Assembly (NCBI GenBank): GCA_006227085.1
Contig: SBFY01000167.1
Coordinates: 1-19,384, forward strand
Origin: Gammaproteobacteria bacterium
Lineage (GTDB): Bacteria > Pseudomonadota > Gammaproteobacteria > Pseudomonadales > M0112
Reading direction: 5' to 3'
Length of the DNA: 19,384 bases
Below the pieces are notes generated by a model. That model did not search any database, was not told the origin of the DNA, and was given only the letters and a program-made list of their open reading frames with translations. Shown here in pieces: positions 1 through 6,959 of this stretch. Numbering within the stretch: position 1 is the first letter of the stretch; each line of letters begins with the position of its first letter. The position numbers and the translations under genes were made by a program.

Positions 1-435
1 CAGTACGAAGTCTCGGCATGGTCACGCGACAACGAACACAGCCGGCACAACACGAATTACTGGTCATTCGGGGATTACATCGGTATCGGTGCCGGCGCCC
101 ATGGCAAACACAGCCTGTTGGATGGCCGCATGGTGCGGCGCTGGAAAACACGGCTGCCTGCCGATTACCTGGATAGACAAAAACCGTACCTGGCGGGTGA
201 AGCTGTGGTCAGCCAGGAAGAATTGCCGGTAGAGTTTTTCATGAATGCCTTGCGCTTGCGTGATGGTGTACCAGCAGACTGGTTTACTGAACGCACGGGC
301 TTACCGTTGTCATACGTGGCGGACACGCTGGCGCGATTGCGCGCGCAAGGCTTACTGGTCAACGATAGCTCGCGCTTGGCCACCACGAAGCAAGGCTTCC
401 GGCACCTCGACACCGTGCTGCAGGCCTTTATGTGA
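1..435 (+). CDS. hemW: Heme chaperone HemW (radical SAM, CPO-III-like), C-terminal part
   Basis: The reading frame is open from base 1 and gives 144 residues before a TGA at 433-435, so the gene starts upstream of the window. The visible part begins QYEVSAWSRDNEHSRHNTNYW and continues FGDYIGIGAGAHGK, the conserved post-barrel segment of HemW proteins, followed by the C-terminal winged-helix-like HemW domain (about residues 75-144). HemW is a radical-SAM-fold protein now regarded as a heme chaperone that binds heme and helps insert it into respiratory enzymes; it lacks true coproporphyrinogen dehydrogenase activity. The radical SAM CxxxCxxC cluster site would lie upstream and cannot be checked. 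The 3' end overlaps the convergent trmB gene by 8 bases. The family call is secure; the chaperone role comes from family knowledge. Confidence 0.93.
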   Translation, partial: QYEVSAWSRDNEHSRHNTNYWSFGDYIGIGAGAHGKHSLLDGRMVRRWKTRLPADYLDRQKPYLAGEAVVSQEELPVEFFMNALRLRDGVPADWFTERTGLPLSYVADTLARLRAQGLLVNDSSRLATTKQGFRHLDTVLQAFM

Positions 436-1126
436 TGCGCTGGTAGATCAGGTCCCAAACGCCATGACCCAGTCGCTCACCGCGGCGTTCGAACTTGGTC
501 ACCGGCCTGTCAGCCGGGCGCGGTGAAAACTGCCCTTCTCCGGCTTCATTGCGGAAGCCTTCCGCAGATTCCATCACTTCCAGCATGTGCTGGGCATATG
601 GCTCCCAATCCGTCGCCATATGGAAGCGGCCGCCTATTTTCAATTTACGGCGCAGCAGCTGCACAAACTGCGGCTGCACAATGCGTCGCTTGTGATGGCG
701 TTTCTTGTGCCAGGGATCAGGAAAGAACAATTGCACTGTATCGAGCGTGTTATCTGCGATGCAACGCTCCAGCACTTCCACCGCATCATGCTGGGCCACG
801 CGGATATTGTGGATGCCCTGCTCCTCCATACCTGACAGCAGGGTACCCACGCCCGGTGGATGCACTTCGATGCCGATAAAATCGCGCCCAGGATGCTGGC
901 CAGCATTCTCAAGCAACGAATGCCCCATGCCAAAACCAATCTCCAGTGTGACCGGCGCAACGCGCCCGAAGACGGCAGCAAGATCCATGCAGCCAGCGTC
1001 TACCGGAAACCCCCAACGCGGCATGCCTTCTGCCACAGCGCGCTTTTGTGCATCCGTCATACGGCCTGCACGCACCACAAAACTGCGGATGCTGCGGCGA
1101 TGTTCTGCTGCTTGCGCGTCCGTCAT
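428..1126 (-). CDS. trmB: tRNA (guanine-N7-)-methyltransferase TrmB
   Basis: This 232-residue protein makes 7-methylguanosine at position 46 of tRNA using S-adenosylmethionine. Visible motifs are the N-terminal RSFVVRAGR (residues 14-22), the SAM-binding LEIGFGMGHSL (61-71), the substrate/catalytic FFPDPWHKKRHHKRR (134-148) and the C-terminal TKFERRGERLGHGVWDL (210-226), all typical of TrmB. The frame stays open upstream to 1537, but that extension only antisenses or overlaps the DUF423 gene. The ATG at 1126 gives the normal family N-terminus and forms an ATGA overlap with the DUF423 stop codon, so translational coupling is likely. It is the last gene of a four-gene minus-strand operon. Its TAA stop (428-430) lies inside the 3' end of hemW, leaving no room for a terminator between them. 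Confidence 0.96.
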   Translation of the reverse strand: MTDAQAAEHRRSIRSFVVRAGRMTDAQKRAVAEGMPRWGFPVDAGCMDLAAVFGRVAPVTLEIGFGMGHSLLENAGQHPGRDFIGIEVHPPGVGTLLSGMEEQGIHNIRVAQHDAVEVLERCIADNTLDTVQLFFPDPWHKKRHHKRRIVQPQFVQLLRRKLKIGGRFHMATDWEPYAQHMLEVMESAEGFRNEAGEGQFSPRPADRPVTKFERRGERLGHGVWDLIYQRIT

Positions 1127-1509
1127 GCGAGCTTTCTGAACATGGCCAATGCCAGCAATGCCCAACCCAGCAGGAATGCCACGCCACCGATCGGGGTAAT
1201 CGCGCCCAGCCAGCGCGTGCCCGTGAACGCCAACACATACAAGCTGCCGGAAAAAATCACAACGCCCGCCACAAATGCCCAGCCGCTGTATTTCAACAAC
1301 ACCTGCTGCGGGAAATGCAGCAACAGCAGCCCCACGGCCAACAACGCAGCAGTGTGCCAGAACTGGTATTGCACGGCTGTGTGATAAATCGCCAGCAAGT
1401 CTTCCGGCAGGCGCTGTTTTAATGCATGTGCCCCGAACGCCCCGAGCGCCACGGCGAGGAACCCGCTCACGCCAGCAAGACCAATAAACAGTTGTGCCAT
1501 GGGATTCAC
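1123..1509 (-). CDS. DUF423 small inner-membrane protein (YgdD-like)
   Basis: This 128-residue hydrophobic protein has four predicted membrane segments (about residues 6-26, 45-66, 72-95 and 101-124). It has the DUF423 hallmarks: an N-terminal GxxGFLAVALGAFGAHAL segment, a YHTAVQYQFWHTAALL segment and a SGSLYVLAFTG segment near the C-terminus. The family's function is not established. The start taken here is a GTG at 1509, which overlaps the stop of the upstream oxidoreductase gene as GTGA. An in-frame ATG at 1500 is the alternative and would shorten the protein by three residues. Neither start has a strong Shine-Dalgarno sequence, which favours coupled translation from the overlap. The gene's own stop overlaps the trmB start by four bases. 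Confidence 0.9.
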   Translation of the reverse strand: MNPMAQLFIGLAGVSGFLAVALGAFGAHALKQRLPEDLLAIYHTAVQYQFWHTAALLAVGLLLLHFPQQVLLKYSGWAFVAGVVIFSGSLYVLAFTGTRWLGAITPIGGVAFLLGWALLALAMFRKLA

Positions 1510-2378
1510 CGGAATTGACTGATAAAGGAATCGCCAACCTGCTGCAGGTATGCCTGTTTTTCCTGCAAGGAGGCCTTCGGGTTTTCCATCACGAAACAGA
1601 AAGTAAAGTTCTTGATGCTGGTTGCGCCCGCATCAGCCAATTCACGCACCGTGGCTGGCGTCAATGTCGCAAACGGCTGTATCGCCATCATCTCGAACGG
1701 CCCTTGCAGGCCAGCCTCGGCTCGCAATGTCTTGATTGCCTGCATGATGCGGATTGTCTCATCAATGGGCTCGCCGGTCGCCATCCAGCCATCGGCTTGC
1801 AAGGCGGCACGCCGGATGGCCGCTGTCGATCGACCACCAACCCAGATCGGCACCGGTTTAGTGGGCGGCGGCACCATGATCACATCATCGACATGGAAAA
1901 AATCACCATGGAAGGTAACCGGTTTCCCCGTCCACAATTTGTGCAACAAACGGATCGATTCATCAAAACGCTTGCCACGCGTATGGAAATCAACACCGAA
2001 AGCATCGAACTCTTCTTTCATCCATCCAGCGCCACAGCCCAGCGCGACACGGTTATTCGTCAACCGGGCCACCGTGCCGGTGGTTTTGGCGATTTCAAAC
2101 GGGTTATGCAGCGGCAACACATTCACGGCAGTGGCAAACTGCAAACGCGCTGTTGCCATGCCCATGGCCGTGATGGTTGTCCACACTTCGGCCCATAACT
2201 CATGCACTTCAAACGCCGGGGCATCCTCAGGGCTGTAGGGATGTTTCGACGTGAGATGCATCGGGTGAAAGATATGCTCCGCCAGGCTCACGCCATCAAA
2301 TCCCGCTTGCTCAGCGGTTTTAGCCAGCTCAACACAATCTTCCGGGCTGTTATAGGAAATGGATTGCCAGAACTGCAT
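1506..2378 (-). CDS. LLM-class flavin-dependent oxidoreductase (luciferase-like, F420/FMN type)
   Basis: This 290-residue protein has the bacterial luciferase-like monooxygenase (TIM-barrel) fold. The N-terminal region contains AEQAGFDGVSLAEHIFHP, the middle has LQFATAVNVLPLHNPFEIAKTTGTVARLTNNRVALGCGAGWMKEEFDAFG, and the later part has PVPIWVGGRSTAAIRRAA. These match the subgroup often annotated as TIGR03619 F420-dependent oxidoreductases. Many proteobacterial members probably use FMN, and the cofactor cannot be told from sequence alone. The substrate is unknown. The ATG at 2378 has an AAAGG-like ribosome site 8-13 bases upstream. The gene begins nine bases after the end of the phyH-like gene and overlaps DUF423 by four bases, so it sits in one operon with both. 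Pairing with an Fe/2-oxoglutarate dioxygenase suggests oxidation of a small lipophilic substrate, but that is only inference. Confidence 0.88.
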   Translation of the reverse strand: MQFWQSISYNSPEDCVELAKTAEQAGFDGVSLAEHIFHPMHLTSKHPYSPEDAPAFEVHELWAEVWTTITAMGMATARLQFATAVNVLPLHNPFEIAKTTGTVARLTNNRVALGCGAGWMKEEFDAFGVDFHTRGKRFDESIRLLHKLWTGKPVTFHGDFFHVDDVIMVPPPTKPVPIWVGGRSTAAIRRAALQADGWMATGEPIDETIRIMQAIKTLRAEAGLQGPFEMMAIQPFATLTPATVRELADAGATSIKNFTFCFVMENPKASLQEKQAYLQQVGDSFISQFR

Positions 2379-2387
2379 GGTGGGCCT

Positions 2388-3077
2388 TTATTGATAATCG
2401 AAGATATTGGTTTCTTGCGGCACGTAATCCTTGTCCGCAAAAATAAATGACATCATGCGCCGGCGATTTCCTGCATAAGGCACGCAGTGCCATGCGCGGG
2501 CATCGAACAAGACCACATCCCCAGGCTCTGTCGGCAGCTCCATGCTGGGCACTTGGTCGACTTCTATTCCCATTGTGTCCTGAACTGTTTTGATTGTCTG
2601 CTTAAGGCTTTTCGCAAACCGGTCAGTATGATTGTGACTACCGGGAATAATACGAAAAGCATCCTCACCAGCACGCATCGGGTCGAGATAAAAAATCACC
2701 TTGAGGTTGCGGCAGTTATAGGGCAGTCCTGTAATGTCTGTATGCCAGCGTGTACCGCACTCATAAATATTGCCATCCGTGCCAATCAGCTGATTGGGAA
2801 TTCCCAAGAGACTGTCAATCATGCCTCTCAGCAAGGGATCTTCAGAAAGCGCCTTTATTTCTACTGAACGATCCACCGTGCCCGGCATGATGTAGCGAGG
2901 CTGTTCGCCATGCACAACATGACGCCACGGCACAATATCTTTTTCATGCTCACGAAACATGGCATCAAATGCTTCCGTGATGGAAGCAATACGCTCACGA
3001 AACAAGCCCGGGAACACAAGGTAGCCGAAAACATCAAAAAACGTTTTCTGCTGGTTTGTGACAAGTGCATTTTTCAT
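2388..3077 (-). CDS. Phytanoyl-CoA dioxygenase (PhyH) family Fe(II)/2-oxoglutarate oxygenase
   Basis: This 229-residue protein has a double-stranded beta-helix PhyH fold. The metal triad is readable: His112 and Asp114 in RWHTDITG, and His197 in ARAWHCVPYAGNRRR. An Arg nine or ten residues after His197 (206/207) is the likely 2-oxoglutarate carboxylate ligand. The segment LKVIFYLDP...GEDAFRIIPGSHNH is the usual strand-and-loop signature. Family members hydroxylate fatty acyl-CoAs, ectoine, halogenated or other small molecules; the substrate here is unknown. It lacks the features of ectoine hydroxylase context genes. The gene heads the operon phyH > LLM > DUF423 > trmB. Hand-counted GC over 2461-3060 is about 50%, clearly below the ~69% counted for 4201-4380 in ftsX, which hints at later acquisition. 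The ribosome site before ATG 3077 is weak. Confidence 0.9.
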   Translation of the reverse strand: MKNALVTNQQKTFFDVFGYLVFPGLFRERIASITEAFDAMFREHEKDIVPWRHVVHGEQPRYIMPGTVDRSVEIKALSEDPLLRGMIDSLLGIPNQLIGTDGNIYECGTRWHTDITGLPYNCRNLKVIFYLDPMRAGEDAFRIIPGSHNHTDRFAKSLKQTIKTVQDTMGIEVDQVPSMELPTEPGDVVLFDARAWHCVPYAGNRRRMMSFIFADKDYVPQETNIFDYQ

Positions 3078-3132
3078 GATTTTTACCCGGAAAACCTTTG
3101 CTCATGTTACCAGAAAGCATTCTGCCCAAATG

Positions 3133-3160
3133 CAAAAGGCCTGCATTAGCAGGCCTTTTG
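3133..3160 (-). terminator. Intrinsic terminator after rpoH
   Basis: A perfect 12-base-pair inverted repeat (3133-3144 and 3149-3160) with a four-base loop lies 22 bases past the rpoH stop codon. Its arms carry CAAAAGGCCTGC and its complement, so the RNA reads a GC-rich stem ending in a U-run (CCTTTTG, then CATTT). It separates rpoH from the phyH-like operon. A-rich and T-rich flanks make it possibly bidirectional, but only the minus direction has a gene to terminate. Confidence 0.85.
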
Positions 3161-3181
3161 CTCGTCCTGGTCAACTGGCAT

Positions 3182-4042
3182 TCAGCAGGCTTCCATCGAA
3201 GCCCGCAATTTTTTCATGGCAGCGGCTTCCAGCTGGCGAATGCGCTCGGCTGACACACCATACTCGGCGGCCAACTCGTGCAAGGTGGCCTTCTCTTCCA
3301 CCAGCCAGCGACGATTCAGGATGTCGCGGCTGCGCGCATCCAGCCCTTCCAGTGAAGACAGCAACCGGTCCTGCGCATCGCTTTCCCAGTCCGCGGCTTC
3401 CAGTTGCAGTGCGGGATCATAACGGTTGTCTTCCAGCCACGCGGCCGGCGCATAGGCGCTGTCCTCGTCATCACTCTCGGCGGGATCAAACGACATGTCA
3501 TGGCCTGACATGCGCCCTTCCATGATCTCGACATCCTTGAGGCTGACGCCCAACTCATCGGCAATCGCCTCGGCCTCATCGCGATTAAGCCAGGCCAGGT
3601 CTTTCTTGGCGCTGCGCAAATTGAAAAACAGCTTGCGCTGGGCCTTGGTCGTGGCCACCTTGACGATGCGCCAGTTGCGCAGGATGAATTCGTGGATTTC
3701 GGCCTTGATCCAGTGCACCGCAAACGACACCAGGCGCACGCCCTTCTCCGGGTTGAAACGCCGCACGGCTTTCATCAGGCCAACATTGCCTTCCTGGATC
3801 AGGTCAGCCAATGGCAGGCCATAGCCGTTATAGCTGCGGGCAATGTGCACCACAAAGCGCAGGTGTGAAAAAATCAGTTGCTGGGCCGCATCCAGGTTAT
3901 TGCGGTAATAGAGGTCCTCGGCCAGCCGGCGCTCTTCTTCCGCCGACAGCACCTCAAACCGGCCAATGGCCTGCAGGTAAGCACCCAAGCTATCGCCGGG
4001 TGTTGGCAATGTGCGAGGAACAACTTGCAGCTCAGTGGACAT
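3182..4042 (-). CDS. rpoH: RNA polymerase heat-shock sigma factor RpoH (sigma-32)
   Basis: This 286-residue protein is the alternative sigma factor for cytoplasmic heat-shock genes. Region 2 is clear (HLRFVVHIARSYNGYGLPLADLIQEGNVGLMKAVRRFNPEKG, about 60-101). The RpoH box QRKLFFNLR at 135-143, specific to sigma-32 and linked to its chaperone/FtsH-controlled turnover, is intact. Region 4 with its helix-turn-helix ends the protein (ATLHELAAEYGVSAERIRQLEAAAMKKLR, about 252-280). The open frame continues to 4162, but ATG 4042 has an AGGAGGG site nine bases upstream (4052-4058) and gives the usual N-terminus. A perfect CIRCE operator lies 33 bases before the start. rpoH follows ftsX by 127 bases, the usual order in gammaproteobacteria, and is followed by a terminator. 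Confidence 0.97.
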   Translation of the reverse strand: MSTELQVVPRTLPTPGDSLGAYLQAIGRFEVLSAEEERRLAEDLYYRNNLDAAQQLIFSHLRFVVHIARSYNGYGLPLADLIQEGNVGLMKAVRRFNPEKGVRLVSFAVHWIKAEIHEFILRNWRIVKVATTKAQRKLFFNLRSAKKDLAWLNRDEAEAIADELGVSLKDVEIMEGRMSGHDMSFDPAESDDEDSAYAPAAWLEDNRYDPALQLEAADWESDAQDRLLSSLEGLDARSRDILNRRWLVEEKATLHELAAEYGVSAERIRQLEAAAMKKLRASMEAC

Positions 4043-4051
4043 ATGGGCGAA

Positions 4052-4058
4052 CCCTCCT
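4052..4058 (-). promoter_or_regulatory. rpoH ribosome-binding site
   Basis: The minus strand reads AGGAGGG nine bases before the ATG at 4042. It is the strongest site in the frame and decides the rpoH start against the longer open frame that reaches 4162. Confidence 0.85.
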
Positions 4059-4074
4059 GTTAAGCGAGGCCATT

Positions 4075-4101
4075 TTAGCACTCGTTGCATTAGAGTGCTA
4101 A
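4075..4101 (-). promoter_or_regulatory. CIRCE operator (HrcA-binding inverted repeat) upstream of rpoH
   Basis: The arms are TTAGCACTC (4075-4083) and GAGTGCTAA (4093-4101), separated by exactly nine bases. This is an exact match to the CIRCE consensus TTAGCACTC-N9-GAGTGCTAA bound by the heat-shock repressor HrcA. It lies between ftsX and rpoH, 33 bases upstream of the rpoH start codon, so it would act as an operator or as an element in the rpoH leader. HrcA itself is not in the window. The match to consensus is direct; the regulatory role is inferred from the HrcA family. Confidence 0.93.
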
Positions 4102-4117
4102 ACCCGCCCACGGTTCC
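4090..4117 (-). promoter_or_regulatory. Candidate sigma-E-type rpoH promoter overlapping CIRCE
   Basis: On the minus strand a GGAACC element (4112-4117) is followed after 17 bases by TCTAA (4090-4094), which resembles the RpoE consensus GGAACTT-N16/17-TCTGA. The -10-like element spans the junction of the CIRCE arm and its spacer, so repressor binding would block it. A sigma-70-like TAAAAT (4072-4077) also sits just downstream without a good -35. This is a candidate only. Confidence 0.35.
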
Positions 4118-4169
4118 CACGGAGGCGCCCGCAGAAAGAAAATAAATTTCCTTTAAAAACAATAGATTG

Positions 4170-5132
4170 CTATTTTGGCTCGATGTCGCCCAGATGCCTG
4201 GCCACCGCCAGCCAGGCCCCGGCCAAGCCCAACAGGCCGCCGCTCAACCATAGCAGCAGGGTTGCGACCAGGCCCAGGCCATCGAGGCTGAATTCGCTGC
4301 CATACAGGCCAGCCAGGCGCGCGACCGGCCCGCTCATCACCCACAGGCTGATCGCAACAACCAGCCAGGCGCACAACCCCCCGCCAACGCCATACCACAA
4401 TCCGGTATACAGGAAGGGCCGCCGCACGAACGCGTCCGTACCACCAACCAGCTTGATCACCACGATCTCGTCACGCCGGCTTTCGATCGCCAGCCGGATG
4501 GTATTGCCAATCACCAGGATCACGCCCAGCGCCAACAGCGCCGCCAGGGTGATCGCCAGGCGCTGGCCCAGTTTCACCAAGGCATACAAACGCTGCACCC
4601 ATTCCAGGTCCAGCTGCGCACTCTCGACCTCAGGCAAGGCTGACAACCGCTGTTGCAGCTGCCCGAGATGTTCTGCCGACAAACCGGCAACCGGCTCCAC
4701 CGTGATCAATGCCGGTAACGGGTTTTCATCCAGCCCGTCCAGCACATCACCAAAGCCGGAGATCGCCCGGAATTCGGCCAGCGCTGATGCGCGATCCGTG
4801 AACTGCACCGCGACCAGCTCGCTATCCTTGCGCAACGCCTCGGCCAATGCCTTGCCGCGCGCGTCATCGACATCCATTTTCAAATACAAGGAAAGACGCG
4901 CCGTGCTATCCCATGCTTCACCTAACGCCTGCATATTGATCAAGCCGACATACAAGCTGGCAGGTAATGCGAGCGCGATCCCAATCACCAGCCAGGTCAT
5001 GGCACTGGATACCGGCGTTGCCAGCAAGCGCTGGAAACTGTTGCGAGCGACCTCACCATGATGCGCGCGCCACCCAGCTAACATATCGCGAATGCGGCTC
5101 TGGCGGCGTTGTGCGCCTTGTGCGTCAGCCAT
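4170..5132 (-). CDS. ftsX: Cell division protein FtsX
   Basis: This 320-residue integral membrane protein partners the ATPase FtsE. In the divisome FtsEX activates periplasmic peptidoglycan hydrolase regulators such as EnvC. The sequence shows a cytoplasmic N-terminus, a first membrane helix (about 44-66), a periplasmic domain of roughly 120 residues (67-188, including the family-typical SLYLKMDVDD and FGDVLDGLDENPLPALITV), and three C-terminal membrane helices (about 190-213, 243-268 and 284-312). Between the first two of these lies the conserved cytoplasmic loop AIESRRDEIVVIKLVGGTDAFVRRPFL. It starts at ATG 5132, eight bases inside the end of ftsE, with a GAGGT site eight bases upstream. 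The stop is TAG (4170-4172), and no terminator separates it from rpoH. Confidence 0.97.
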   Translation of the reverse strand: MADAQGAQRRQSRIRDMLAGWRAHHGEVARNSFQRLLATPVSSAMTWLVIGIALALPASLYVGLINMQALGEAWDSTARLSLYLKMDVDDARGKALAEALRKDSELVAVQFTDRASALAEFRAISGFGDVLDGLDENPLPALITVEPVAGLSAEHLGQLQQRLSALPEVESAQLDLEWVQRLYALVKLGQRLAITLAALLALGVILVIGNTIRLAIESRRDEIVVIKLVGGTDAFVRRPFLYTGLWYGVGGGLCAWLVVAISLWVMSGPVARLAGLYGSEFSLDGLGLVATLLLWLSGGLLGLAGAWLAVARHLGDIEPK

Positions 5133-5820
5133 CGAATGGTACCTCGGCTTCTGTCGCCGGTTGGCGAGTCACTTGCCCGCCTTTCAGTGACATGATCGGG
5201 TACGACAGGCTTTTGATCAGGGCAATATCGTGACTGGCAATCAGCACCGTCACACCCACCTGGTTGAATTGCTGGAACAGGCCCATCACTTCTGCCGCCA
5301 ATTGCGGATCAAGGTTGCCGGTCGGCTCATCGGCCAATAGCAGCGGCGGCTTGTTGACGACTGCGCGTGCAATACCCACGCGTTGTTGTTCACCACCGGA
5401 TAACGTGATCGGGTTATTCCGTTCCTTGTCCAGCAATCCCACCTTGTCCAATGCAGCACGCACGCGCCGGCCAATTTCCTGATGCGGGCATCCGCTGATA
5501 ATCAAGGGCAAGGCCACGTTGTCGAAGACAGTGCGGTCAAACAACAGCTGGTGGTTCTGGAACACCACACCGATTTGCCGCCGCAGGAAAGGGATTTTCA
5601 AGCGGCCAATGTTGCGGAGGTTCTGGCCGTTCACAAACACCTGGCCCTGGCTTGGCCGCTCCATCAACATGACCAGTTTGAGCAAGGTGCTTTTACCTGC
5701 GCCGGAATGGCCGGTGAGAAACACCATCTGGCCTTCATCAATTTCGAAGCTGGCACGAGACAGGGCTTCGTGACCTTCCGGATACCGTTTACTGACGCTG
5801 TCAAAACGGATCATGGCCAT
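5125..5820 (-). CDS. ftsE: Cell division ATP-binding protein FtsE
   Basis: This 231-residue ABC ATPase is the cytoplasmic partner of FtsX at the division septum. All nucleotide-binding motifs are present: Walker A GHSGAGKST (37-45), Q-loop Gln88 in VVFQNHQLL, signature LSGGEQQR (140-147), Walker B PLLLADEP (159-166), D-loop NLDPQLA and switch His197. The length fits FtsE (about 220-230). The ATG at 5820 shares one base with the TGA stop of ftsY, and the gene's own stop lies inside the start of ftsX, so the three genes are translationally coupled. A second in-frame ATG two codons later (5814) is a possible alternative start and would give the same protein minus two residues. Confidence 0.97.
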   Translation of the reverse strand: MAMIRFDSVSKRYPEGHEALSRASFEIDEGQMVFLTGHSGAGKSTLLKLVMLMERPSQGQVFVNGQNLRNIGRLKIPFLRRQIGVVFQNHQLLFDRTVFDNVALPLIISGCPHQEIGRRVRAALDKVGLLDKERNNPITLSGGEQQRVGIARAVVNKPPLLLADEPTGNLDPQLAAEVMGLFQQFNQVGVTVLIASHDIALIKSLSYPIMSLKGGQVTRQPATEAEVPFDG

Positions 5821-6908
5821 CAGGCTTTTCCTGCAAACAAGGCCCTGACGAATTCCCCGGCTTCAAACGGTCGCAAGTCTTCCGCCTTCTCGCCAATACC
5901 AATGAACCGGATCGGGATGCCGAGCTGGCGTGCAATAGCGAAAATGATGCCGCCCTTTGCTGTGCCATCCAGCTTGGTCAAGGCAATACCGGTGACACCA
6001 ACGGCCTGGCCAAACTCACGTGCTTGTGCCAGGGCATTCTGGCCAGTGCCGGCATCCAGCACCAGCAACACTTCATGCGGTGCCGTCGCATCCAGCTTCT
6101 GCATGACCCGGACAACCTTTTTCAACTCTTCCATCAAATTGGATTTGTTATGCAAACGCCCGGCTGTATCTGCCAGCAAGACATCCACATGTCGCGATTG
6201 CGCGGCTTGCACGGCATCAAAAATAACCGAGGCACTATCCGCACCCGTGTGTTGCGCGATGACGGGAACATCATTGCGCTCGCCCCATTGTTTCAGTTGC
6301 TCGACAGCAGCTGCACGAAATGTGTCGCCTGCCGCCAGCATCACGTGCTTGCCTTCTGCTTTCAGTCGATGGGCCAACTTGCCAATCGTGGTGGTCTTGC
6401 CTGCGCCGTTAATCCCCACCACCAGGATCACTTGTGGCTTTTGGGTTGCCGCCGGCAGTGGCACGGCACAGGGCGCAAGGATCGCTGCCAGTTCTTCCTG
6501 CAAGGCGCGGTACAGGGCATCACCATCTGCCAGTTCACGCCGGCCAATCCGCTTGGTCAGTGCCGCGAGCACATCGCGGGTGGTTTCAATGCCCAGGTCT
6601 GCTACCAGCAACTGCATTTCCAGTTCATCGAGCAAGGCCTGGTCGATTTCCTTGCGGCCCAGCACCAGGTTGCCCAGGCCTTCACCCAAGGCAGCGCCGG
6701 TCTTGCCCAGCCCTTTTTTCAGGCGGGAAAACAGCCCGGCTTTTTCCGTTGTTGCCTCTTCCGGAACAGCCGGGACTGACGGCTGGCTCACCACAGGCTG
6801 GGATGCAGGGACCGGGGGAGCCGGCTCCACTGGCGGGATGGCCTCGGTCGCCGGTATGGCTGGCGCCTTATTGGCATCGTCTTTGGGTGTGCGACGGAAT
6901 AATTTCAT
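5820..6908 (-). CDS. ftsY: Signal recognition particle receptor FtsY
   Basis: This 362-residue GTPase docks SRP-ribosome complexes at the inner membrane for co-translational insertion. The NG domain is complete: the N domain starts near residue 58, then G1 GINGAGKTTT (165-174), the insertion-box motif DTFRAAAVEQL (195-205), G3 DTAGR (247-251) and G4 TKLDG (311-315), followed by the C-terminal GEKAEDLRPFEAGEFVRALF. The N-terminal A region (about 1-55) is short and proline/alanine-rich rather than the long acidic domain of E. coli FtsY. The open frame extends to 7412 across the divergent rsmD; ATG 6908 gives the usual MKLFRR start, although the ribosome site is weak. It is first in ftsY > ftsE > ftsX > rpoH. 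Confidence 0.97.
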   Translation of the reverse strand: MKLFRRTPKDDANKAPAIPATEAIPPVEPAPPVPASQPVVSQPSVPAVPEEATTEKAGLFSRLKKGLGKTGAALGEGLGNLVLGRKEIDQALLDELEMQLLVADLGIETTRDVLAALTKRIGRRELADGDALYRALQEELAAILAPCAVPLPAATQKPQVILVVGINGAGKTTTIGKLAHRLKAEGKHVMLAAGDTFRAAAVEQLKQWGERNDVPVIAQHTGADSASVIFDAVQAAQSRHVDVLLADTAGRLHNKSNLMEELKKVVRVMQKLDATAPHEVLLVLDAGTGQNALAQAREFGQAVGVTGIALTKLDGTAKGGIIFAIARQLGIPIRFIGIGEKAEDLRPFEAGEFVRALFAGKA

Positions 6909-6924
6909 GGGTAACCCAAGGGCA

Positions 6925-6952
6925 ATAATGCGCACGCAAGCCTTGCTGGCAA
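6925..6952 (-). promoter_or_regulatory. Candidate ftsY promoter
   Basis: On the minus strand TTGCCA (6947-6952) and CATTAT (6925-6930) are separated by 16 bases and lie 17 bases before the ftsY ATG. Five of six bases match the -35 consensus and four of six the -10. The predicted leader would be very short. The 145-base gap between ftsY and rsmD must contain promoters for both directions. Confidence 0.4.
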
Positions 6953-6959
6953 AGGCCGC

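Noticed and set aside
1127..1537. 137-residue N-terminal extension of trmB
   Set aside because: It has no family similarity, runs through the DUF423 gene in another frame, and the ATG at 1126 gives the normal TrmB start.
1494..2198. 234-residue plus-strand open frame opposite the LLM gene
   Set aside because: Antisense shadow; the LLM protein has clear family motifs and operon overlaps.
4043..4162. 40-residue N-terminal extension of rpoH
   Set aside because: It would place the CIRCE operator and the AGGAGGG ribosome site inside the coding region; ATG 4042 fits the family.
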